DNA of 5,836 nucleotides from Actinomycetes bacterium (lineage in GTDB: Bacteria; Actinomycetota; Acidimicrobiia; Acidimicrobiales; Microtrichaceae). Shown here piece by piece: positions 1-5,836 of the stretch (the stretch's first letter is position 1; each line of letters begins with the position of its first letter). The position numbers and the translations under genes were made by a program. The stretch lies in assembly GCA_023427825.1 (NCBI GenBank), contig JAEZAI010000081.1, positions 1 through 5,836 of the forward strand, read 5' to 3'. The notes under the pieces are model-generated. The model did no database searches. It worked only from the letters and a program-made list of their open reading frames with translations, and had not been told where the DNA came from.

Positions 1-26
1 CCGAGAACCGGGGGGCGGCGTCGTCG

Positions 27-992
27 TCAGTCGCCGTCGAAGGTGGGCTGGTCCCACCAGGGGAACCAGTCGGGGAGATCGCCGGGGACCTCCTGTCGCC
101 ACTCGGGCGGGCGCTTCTCGAAGAACGCGGTGATGCCCTCGCGGGCATCCGCGCCGGCGCCGGTGGTGGTGACGCCGGGCGAGTCGCGCCGGTGCGCCTC
201 CATGGGGTGGTCCGCCACCAGGCCCTTCCACATCAGCTGGCGGGTCAGCGCGACCGACACCGGTGCGGAGGACGACGCGATCTGCTGCGCCAGCTCCCTC
301 GCCGCGGGCAGCAGCTCGTCGGGCTCGTGCAGCGAGCGGACCAGCCCGGCGTGGTGCGCCTCGGCGGCCGGGAAGACCTTGGCCGTGTAGCACCACTCGA
401 GCGCCTGTTGGATGCCGACCAGCCGGGGCAGGAACCAGCTGGAGCACGCCTCTGGCACGATGCCCCGCGCCGCGAACACGAAGCCGAACCTGGCGCCTCC
501 CGAGGCCAGGCGGATGTCCATCGGCAACGTCATGGTGGCGCCGATGCCCACGGCCGGCCCGTTGATCGCCGCGATCACCGGCTTGGTCACCTCGAAGATG
601 CGCAGGGTGAGCAGGCCGCCGAAGTCGCGCCGCGGGTCGATCGGGCGTTGCATCGCCCGGTCCCCCGGCGACAGCTCGGGCACCTCGGCCGAGTCGCCGG
701 CAGGCCGTGCGTCGGCCGCCAGCTCCTGCGACGTCTCGGCCGCCGCCGAGCCGGCGGGGTCGAACACGTCGGCGCCGGCGCCCAGGTCCGCTCCCGCGCA
801 GAACGCCCGCCCCGTGCCGGTGACGATGACCGCACGCACCGCCGGATCCGCGTCGACCCGGTCGAAGGCGTCGAGCATCTCCAGGCACATGCGCACCGTG
901 AAGGCGTTCATGTGGTCCGGTCGGTGCAACGTCAGCGTGGCGATGCCGTCGTCCACGTCGTAGCGGATCGTTCGGTAGTCCTCGTCCCCCAC
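27..992 (-). CDS. Crotonase-family enoyl-CoA hydratase/isomerase
   Basis: This is a cytoplasmic acyl-CoA enzyme of the crotonase superfamily, likely acting in fatty acid or related acyl-CoA breakdown; the substrate is unknown. The N-terminus (YRTIRYDVDDGIATLTLHRPDHMNAF, 6-31) is classic for the fold. Oxyanion-hole elements are GRAFCAGADL (61-70) and INGPAVGIGA (143-152). At the sites of the two catalytic glutamates of rat enoyl-CoA hydratase it has Thr153 and Phe173, but it has Glu181 in GIVPEACSSWFLPR, the position used by some enoyl-CoA isomerases. The C-terminal PWWDQPTF (311-318) and the VPEACSSWFLPRLVGIQQALEW block are, from memory, shared with a recognisable group of actinobacterial and proteobacterial crotonases. 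At 321 residues it is longer than the usual 260; much of the excess is a polar Ala/Asp/Glu/Pro-rich insert at about 72-125. The start is GTG at 992-990 and the stop TGA at 29-27. It follows ftsX by 54 bases but is separated by a hairpin. Confidence 0.92.
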   Translation of the reverse strand: MGDEDYRTIRYDVDDGIATLTLHRPDHMNAFTVRMCLEMLDAFDRVDADPAVRAVIVTGTGRAFCAGADLGAGADVFDPAGSAAAETSQELAADARPAGDSAEVPELSPGDRAMQRPIDPRRDFGGLLTLRIFEVTKPVIAAINGPAVGIGATMTLPMDIRLASGGARFGFVFAARGIVPEACSSWFLPRLVGIQQALEWCYTAKVFPAAEAHHAGLVRSLHEPDELLPAARELAQQIASSSAPVSVALTRQLMWKGLVADHPMEAHRRDSPGVTTTGAGADAREGITAFFEKRPPEWRQEVPGDLPDWFPWWDQPTFDGD

Positions 993-999
993 CTGTGAA

Positions 1000-1006
1000 C
1001 CCCCCC
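1000..1006 (-). promoter_or_regulatory. G7 tract, possible ribosome binding site of the crotonase gene
   Basis: Seven consecutive G on the minus strand end seven bases before the GTG start at 992. It is the only purine-rich stretch at the right distance and could pair weakly with the C-rich anti-Shine-Dalgarno. It lies inside a 5-bp inverted repeat GAACC/GGTTC (1011-997) that could mask it. Confidence 0.3.
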
Positions 1007-1020
1007 GGTTCGCGCGGCCC

Positions 1021-1048
1021 GACGGGCCGTCGGATCTCTCGGCCCGTC
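1021..1048 (-). terminator. Hairpin at the ftsX stop codon, terminator-like
   Basis: On the minus strand the arms GACGGGCCG and CGGCCCGTC (9 bp, perfect) enclose a 10-base loop, starting at the last two bases of the ftsX TGA. There is no U tract after it. A second hairpin, CGGCCC-GTC-GGGCCG (1029-1015), shares the downstream arm and is mutually exclusive with the first. It could end the ftsEX transcript, stabilise its 3' end, or act on expression of the next gene. Confidence 0.5.
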
Positions 1049-1943
1049 AGACCTTCAGGAACCGGCTCACGGCGATGCCCGAGCCGACCGCGCCCGTGAT
1101 GGCCCCCACCACGAAGATGATCGCGATCGACGCCCAGAGCTGCCCCGAGTCCCACCGGATCTGGTTGAGGAGCTCGAAGCCGACCTGGTCGACGAAGTTG
1201 CGCTTCCAGAGCTGGTCGAAGCCCCACGCACCGATGGCGGCCAGGAACGCGCCGAGCAGGCCGTGGACCAGCCCCTCGACGATGAAGGGCAATCGGATGA
1301 ACCAGTTGCTGGCACCGACCAGGCGCATGACCTCGATCTCACGACGGCGAGCGAACACGGCCGTGCGGATGGTGTTGAAGATCAGCAGCACCGACGCGGC
1401 GATCAGCACCGCACCCACGATCAGCACCCACGTGTTGAGGGTGCGCACCGACGTCTGCATGCGCTTGGCGTACTCGGCGGCGTACTCGACGCGCAGCACG
1501 CCCTCCTTGGCCTGCAGGGTGTCGCCGAGCGAGGACACGACCTCGGCGTCGGTCGACTTGGGCTTGATCCGGAAGCTCTGCGGCAGGTCCTCGGGCTTGA
1601 TCGTGTTGATCAGGTCGGGCTGGTCGCGGAACAGGCGCTTGAACTCGTCGAACGAGCGGGCGCTGTCGTAGAAGTCGAACTCGTTGACCTGCGGGCTGCC
1701 GTCGAGCGTCTTCTCCATGGCCTGGATCTGCTCGGCGGTGGCTGCGGGGTTCATGTAGACGAACAGGTCGACGTCCGAGCGCAGGCCCAGGAAGCTGTTG
1801 TTGATGCCGGCGCCGATCAGGTAGCTGGCGGCGACCATGGCGAGCGACACCGCCACGGTGAGCACCGCGGCGAACGTCAGGGTCAGGTTGCGGACGAGGT
1901 TGGTCCCCGTCTCCTTGAGGACGTAGTCAATTCGAACGGCCAC
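1047..1943 (-). CDS. ftsX: Cell division permease-like protein FtsX
   Basis: FtsX is the integral membrane partner of FtsE; its extracytoplasmic domain binds and activates cell-wall hydrolases or their activators (RipC in mycobacteria, by family knowledge). The 298 residues show the FtsX topology: a cytoplasmic N-terminus, membrane segment 1 (about 22-45), an external domain (about 47-169), then segments 2 (171-190), 3 (217-240) and 4 (270-293). The cytoplasmic loop between segments 2 and 3 carries ARRREIEVMRLVGAS (198-212), the conserved contact with FtsE. Translation starts at GTG 1943-1941, six bases after the ftsE stop; GAGTGAGGG overlapping that stop is a plausible ribosome binding site, though only three bases from the GTG. 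This implies tight coupling and one-to-one production with FtsE. The C-terminus ends SRFLKV, usual for the family. No hydrolase partner gene lies in the window. Confidence 0.96.
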   Translation of the reverse strand: MAVRIDYVLKETGTNLVRNLTLTFAAVLTVAVSLAMVAASYLIGAGINNSFLGLRSDVDLFVYMNPAATAEQIQAMEKTLDGSPQVNEFDFYDSARSFDEFKRLFRDQPDLINTIKPEDLPQSFRIKPKSTDAEVVSSLGDTLQAKEGVLRVEYAAEYAKRMQTSVRTLNTWVLIVGAVLIAASVLLIFNTIRTAVFARRREIEVMRLVGASNWFIRLPFIVEGLVHGLLGAFLAAIGAWGFDQLWKRNFVDQVGFELLNQIRWDSGQLWASIAIIFVVGAITGAVGSGIAVSRFLKV

Positions 1944-1949
1944 GTGCCC

Positions 1950-2627
<678 letters not shown>

Positions 2628-2632
2628 GCTGA

Positions 2633-2639
2633 CCTCTCT
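2633..2639 (-). promoter_or_regulatory. Ribosome binding site of ftsE
   Basis: The minus strand reads AGAGAGG followed by five bases (TCAGC) and then the GTG start of ftsE. This is the clearest Shine-Dalgarno sequence in the window and supports choosing the GTG at 2627-2625. Confidence 0.75.
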
Positions 2640-2804
2640 CGCGGGGGGAGGGAAGGAACCCGCGAACAGGACTGACTGTTACGAACCGGTGACGATAGCC
2701 CCGCTGCGTGAGGGCCGGGATCGCGCCGGACGTCAGTCTCTCAGTCCCGACGCCCGGAGTGGCGGAGGGGTCCGGGGCGCTGCGACACCGTTCACACCGC
2801 CTCG

Positions 2805-2840
2805 GTGCTTGACGAGCCGTCGATCGGTGGCTCGTCGCAC
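2805..2840 (-). terminator. Hairpin after prfB, probable terminator
   Basis: On the minus strand, 18 bases past the prfB stop, the arms GTGC-GACGAGCC and GGCTCGTC-AA-GCAC form a 12-bp stem with a two-base bulge and a 10-base loop (2819-2828). No U tract follows, so it is not a canonical intrinsic terminator; GC-rich actinobacteria often have such U-poor hairpins. It could terminate the secA-prfB transcript or protect its 3' end. Confidence 0.55.
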
Positions 2841-2858
2841 GACGGGAACGGCGGGACG

Positions 2859-3974
2859 TCAGCCGACGGCGGGGCTCCCCGCCCGGACCCACTGGAGGTA
2901 GCCCTCCATGAGGGCGTCCAGCTCGCCGTCGAGCACCGCCTCGGGGTTGGACAGCTCCACGCCGGAGCGGAGGTCCTTGACCTGCTGGTAGGGCTGCAGC
3001 ACGTAGTTGCGGTCCTGGCTGCCGAAGTCGACGGCCGCGCCCTGGCCCGTGATCTCGGCCAGCTTGTCGGCCCGCTTCTGACGCTCCAGCTCGAGCAGCT
3101 TGGCCTTCAGGATCTTCATGGCGCGGTCCTTGTTCTGGTGCTGGGACCGCTCGTTCTGGCACGACGTGACGATGCCGGTGGGCAGGTGGGTGATGCGGAC
3201 CGCGGAGTCGGTCACGTTCACGTGCTGGCCGCCCGCGCCCGAGGACCGGTAGACGTCGATCCGCAGGTCCTTGTCGTCGATCTCGACCTCGTCGTCCACG
3301 TCGTCGATCCAGGGCGTCACCTTGACCGAGGCGAAGCTGGTCTGGCGCCGGGCGTTGTTGTCGAACGGCGAGATGCGGACCAGCCGGTGCACGCCGTGCT
3401 CGGAGCGCATCAGGCCGTAGGCGTTGCGGCCCTTGAGCAGGAACGTCGCCGACGAGATGCCGGCCTCGGTGCCCTCGTTGAGCGACTCGATCTCCAGGTC
3501 CATGGAGGAGCGCTCCGCCCACCGCACGTACATGCGCAGCAGCATCTCGGCCCAGTCCTGGGCGTCGACGCCACCGGCGCCCGAGTTGATCTCGACGATC
3601 GCGTCGCGGTCGTCGTACTCGCCGGTGAACAGCGCGCGCAGCTCCAGGCGATCGAACTCGGTGATCAGCGCGTCGAGCTCCGCCTCGATCTCGGGCTCGA
3701 GCGACTCGTCGCCCTCCTCGCGCGCCAGCTCGGCGAGCGTGTCGACGTCGTCGACGCGAGAGCTCAGCCCCTCGTACAGGTCGAGGTCGTCGCTGAGCTC
3801 GGCGAACTCGCGCTGCAGCGCCTGGGCCGACTCTGGGTCGTCCCAGAGGTCGGGGCGGCCGAGCTCGGTCTCCAGCTGGGGCCGGCGGGCGCGGAGCTCG
3901 CCGACCCGGAGGTAGCCCTCGGCCTCGGCCAGTCGGGAGCGGAGGGCGGTGATGCGGGGTGAGAAGTCCTGCAC
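2859..3974 (-). CDS. prfB: Peptide chain release factor 2 (RF2)
   Basis: RF2 recognises UGA and UAA in the ribosomal A site and triggers hydrolysis of peptidyl-tRNA. The 371 residues match the usual length. The codon-reading tripeptide SPF is at 202-204, which marks RF2 rather than RF1 (PxT). The catalytic GGQ loop is at 248-250 (SSGAGGQHVN); Gln250 is the residue methylated by PrmC in known RF2s. The residue equivalent to E. coli position 246 is Ser244. The N-terminal helical domain is complete and aligns from its first residues, supporting the GTG start at 3974-3972; the next Met is far inside at 143. At the place where many prfB genes carry an in-frame UGA frameshift site (after GYL), this gene reads CTC CGG with no stop, so it is translated in one frame. 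No clear Shine-Dalgarno sequence precedes the start. With the secA stop three bases upstream in the same frame, translation by termination-reinitiation is likely (inference). Confidence 0.98.
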   Translation of the reverse strand: MQDFSPRITALRSRLAEAEGYLRVGELRARRPQLETELGRPDLWDDPESAQALQREFAELSDDLDLYEGLSSRVDDVDTLAELAREEGDESLEPEIEAELDALITEFDRLELRALFTGEYDDRDAIVEINSGAGGVDAQDWAEMLLRMYVRWAERSSMDLEIESLNEGTEAGISSATFLLKGRNAYGLMRSEHGVHRLVRISPFDNNARRQTSFASVKVTPWIDDVDDEVEIDDKDLRIDVYRSSGAGGQHVNVTDSAVRITHLPTGIVTSCQNERSQHQNKDRAMKILKAKLLELERQKRADKLAEITGQGAAVDFGSQDRNYVLQPYQQVKDLRSGVELSNPEAVLDGELDALMEGYLQWVRAGSPAVG

Positions 3975-3977
3975 TGT

Positions 3978-5836
3978 TCAGGCGGCGCCGTGGCAGACCT
4001 TGAACTTCTTGCCGCTGCCGCAGGGACACGGCGCGTTGCGCGGCGTCTTGTCCCACTCGCTCTTGACCACCGGCTGCTGGGCGACCGGCTCGTCGGCCTG
4101 CGGCTGCGCGGCGTCGTGCGCGCTCTCGGCGGCCACGACCGCCGGCACGGGGTTGGGGCCTTCGGAGGGGTCCTCGGGCGCCGAGTAGTCGAAGCGCTGC
4201 GGCTGGAGCTTGGGCTGCTCCTCCTTCACCACCTGCACGTGCATGATGTATTGCACGTACTCGCGGTTCACGGCCTCCATGAGCTTGCCGAACATGTCGA
4301 AGCCCTCGCGCTGCCACTCGGTCAGCGGGTCCTTCTGGCCGAGCGCCCGGAGGTTGATGCCCTCCTGGAGGTAGTCCATCTCCTTGAGGTGGTCGCGCCA
4401 CTTCGTGTCGATGATGCGCAGCATGATCTGGCGCTCGATCTGGCGGAACGTGTCGGCGCCGAACTCCTCCTCCCGCTCCTCGTAGTGGCGGGTGGCGTCG
4501 CCCATGAGCAGGTCGTAGAGCTGGTCGCTGGTGGCGGCGTCGGCCAGGTCCTGCTCCGTGAGCTGCGTGGGCCAGTAGGTGGCGGTGTCGCCGAGCAGCG
4601 CCTCGACGTCCCACTCCTCGGTGTAGTCCGAGCCGCAGTGCGTCTGCAGGAGGCCGTCGACCGCCTCGGCGAGCGCCTGCAGGGTCTCGTCCCGGAGGTC
4701 GATGCCCTCGAGCACCTCGTCGCGCCGCGCGTAGATGACCTTGCGCTGCTCGTTCATGACCTCGTCGTACTTGAGGACGTTCTTGCGGATCTCCGCGTTC
4801 CGGGCCTCGACGGTGTTCTGGGCCTTCTCGATGGCGCGAGTGACCATCTTGGCCTCGATCGGCACGTCGTCGTCCCAGCCCTTGCCCATCACCCACTCGA
4901 TGGCGCCGGTGGCGAAGAACCGCATGAGGTCGTCCTCGAGGGACAGGTTGAAGCGGCTCGCGCGCGGGTCGCCCTGGCGGCCGGAGCGACCGCGGAGCTG
5001 GTTGTCGATGCGGCGGCTCTCGTGGCGCTCGGTGCCGAGCACGTACAGACCGCCGAGCTGGCGGACCTCCTCGCCCTCGGCCTTGCACTCGGCCGCGTAC
5101 TTGGCGAGCAGCTCCTCGTAGCGGGCCTCGTGCTCCTCGGAGCCCTCTTCGAGCCCCTCGGCATGGACCTCGCGCCGGGCGAGACCCTCGGGGTTGCCGC
5201 CCAGCAGGATGTCCACACCGCGACCGGCCATGTTGGTGGCCACGGTGACCGAGCCGATGCGGCCGGCCTGCGTGACGATCTCGGCCTCACGGGTGTGCTG
5301 CTTGGCGTTGAGGACCGCATGGTCGACGCCGCGCTTCTCGAGCTCTCGGCTCAGGCGCTCGGACTTCTCGACCGACACGGTGCCGACCAGCACCGGCTGG
5401 CCCACCGCCTGGCGCTCGACGATGTCGTCGACCACGGCCGAGAACTTGGCGCCCTCGGTGCGGTAGATCAGGTCCGCGTCGTCCTGGCGCTGGATCGGGC
5501 GGTGCGTGGGGATCGGCACCACCTGCAGGTTGTAGGTCGACATGAACTCTGCGGCCTCGGTGACGGCCGTGCCCGTCATGCCGGCGAGCTTCTCGTACAT
5601 GCGGAAGTAGTTCTGGAGGGTGACCGTCGCGAGGGTCTGGTTCTCCTCCTTGATCTTCACGCCCTCCTTGGCCTCGACGGCCTGGTGCAGGCCCTCGGAC
5701 CAGCGGCGCCCCTCGAGGACCCGACCGGTGAACTCGTCGACGATCTTCACCTCGCCGTCCTGGATCAGGTAGTCCCTGTCCCGGCGGTAGAGCTCCTTGG
5801 CCTTGATGGCCACCTGGAGCTGGTGCACGAGGCTGG
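3978..5836 (-). CDS. secA: Protein translocase ATPase SecA, C-terminal two-thirds (5' end outside window)
   Basis: SecA is the cytoplasmic ATPase that pushes unfolded preproteins through the SecYEG channel. About 618 codons are visible, and the N-terminal part with the Walker A and B motifs lies beyond the right edge. Numbering from the GTG at 5828 (an internal Val, not a start), the sequence shows VDEFTGR (30-36), GRRWSEGLHQAVEAKEGV (40-57) and KLAGMTGTA (80-88). The second helicase-like domain follows with NMAGRGVDILLGGN (199-212), GTERHESRRIDNQLRGRSGRQGD starting at 265, then the scaffold and wing region (about 325-535). A Pro/Ala/Glu-rich linker (about 540-590) leads to a SEC-C zinc tail with Cys601, Cys603, Cys612 and His613, the normal ligand set. 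The frame is intact throughout. The stop is TGA at 3980-3978, and prfB begins three bases later, so the two are probably co-transcribed. Identification is certain; only the N-terminus is missing. Confidence 0.98.
   Translation of the reverse strand, partial: SLVHQLQVAIKAKELYRRDRDYLIQDGEVKIVDEFTGRVLEGRRWSEGLHQAVEAKEGVKIKEENQTLATVTLQNYFRMYEKLAGMTGTAVTEAAEFMSTYNLQVVPIPTHRPIQRQDDADLIYRTEGAKFSAVVDDIVERQAVGQPVLVGTVSVEKSERLSRELEKRGVDHAVLNAKQHTREAEIVTQAGRIGSVTVATNMAGRGVDILLGGNPEGLARREVHAEGLEEGSEEHEARYEELLAKYAAECKAEGEEVRQLGGLYVLGTERHESRRIDNQLRGRSGRQGDPRASRFNLSLEDDLMRFFATGAIEWVMGKGWDDDVPIEAKMVTRAIEKAQNTVEARNAEIRKNVLKYDEVMNEQRKVIYARRDEVLEGIDLRDETLQALAEAVDGLLQTHCGSDYTEEWDVEALLGDTATYWPTQLTEQDLADAATSDQLYDLLMGDATRHYEEREEEFGADTFRQIERQIMLRIIDTKWRDHLKEMDYLQEGINLRALGQKDPLTEWQREGFDMFGKLMEAVNREYVQYIMHVQVVKEEQPKLQPQRFDYSAPEDPSEGPNPVPAVVAAESAHDAAQPQADEPVAQQPVVKSEWDKTPRNAPCPCGSGKKFKVCHGAA

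Larger units (their letters stand above)
2628..2858 (-). other. prfB-ftsE intergenic region, possible ftsE leader
   Basis: These 231 bases hold no gene I can support. The prfB-proximal part carries the hairpin at 2805-2840. The rest contains a GACTGA motif twice on the minus strand (2747-2733) and its reverse complement TCAGTC once further down (near 2670-2676), which allows two alternative 7-bp pairings. A small inverted repeat AACAG/CTGTT lies at 2665-2680. The only -10-like box I see is TATCGT at 2697-2692 (minus), with no good -35 at normal spacing. A promoter for ftsEX is expected here because of the upstream hairpin and the gap, but it is not demonstrated by the sequence. Confidence 0.4.

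Noticed and set aside
192..998. 268-codon plus-strand open frame opposite the crotonase gene
   Set aside because: It is an Arg/Gly/His-rich shadow of a well-supported gene with no independent support.
2665..2680. AACAG/CTGTT inverted repeat as a LexA-type or other operator
   Set aside because: The arms are only 5 bp and the sequence does not match the GAAC-N4-GTTC actinobacterial SOS box.
2692..2697. TATCGT as a -10 promoter box for ftsE
   Set aside because: It fits TANNNT, but no -35-like hexamer lies 16-19 bases upstream, so it is too weak to list as a promoter.
2805..3962. 385-codon open frame on the plus strand opposite prfB
   Set aside because: It mirrors the prfB coding strand and has low-complexity Val/Leu/Asp/Arg composition with no recognisable domain.
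5826..5828. GTG as the start of a shortened SecA
   Set aside because: The frame is open to the window edge, and the upstream codons continue a SecA-like sequence (Ser-Leu before Val-His-Gln), so this is an internal valine of a gene cut by the window.

Overview
The window is a GC-rich bacterial chromosome segment, visibly dominated by G and C, with codons ending mostly in G or C. All five recognisable genes lie on the minus strand and are read from high to low coordinates: secA (partial, cut by the right edge), prfB, ftsE, ftsX and a crotonase-family enoyl-CoA hydratase/isomerase. The composition, the four GTG starts, the prfB gene without a programmed frameshift and the prfB-ftsE-ftsX order all suggest an Actinomycetota genome. 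The secA-prfB adjacency, which is split in mycobacteria, would fit a deep-branching class such as Acidimicrobiia. That placement is an inference, not a proof.

Layout from right to left. The C-terminal two-thirds of SecA (5836-3978) ends in an intact zinc-binding SEC-C tail. prfB (3974-2859) follows after three bases in the same reading frame, so only one UGA and one ACA codon separate SecA from the RF2 start. After prfB comes a 231-base gap (2858-2628) with a strong hairpin just past the prfB stop, no convincing promoter box, and a good ribosome binding site in front of ftsE. ftsE (2627-1950) and ftsX (1943-1047) are six bases apart and form the two-gene FtsEX ABC module. A GC-rich hairpin that begins inside the ftsX stop codon separates ftsX from the last gene (992-27), a 321-residue crotonase-family protein. 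The last 26 bases hold nothing recognisable.

Functionally the region combines protein export (SecA motor), translation termination at UGA and UAA (RF2) and control of cell-wall hydrolysis at division (FtsEX). The acyl-CoA enzyme is probably unrelated and is placed where many actinobacteria carry smpB. I found no mobile element, CRISPR array, tRNA or rRNA, and no previously undescribed multi-gene system: this is mainly a conserved housekeeping cluster. The points worth a second look are small: the same-frame UGA junction between secA and prfB, overlapping hairpins at the ftsX/hydratase junction, and the atypical active-site pattern of the hydratase.
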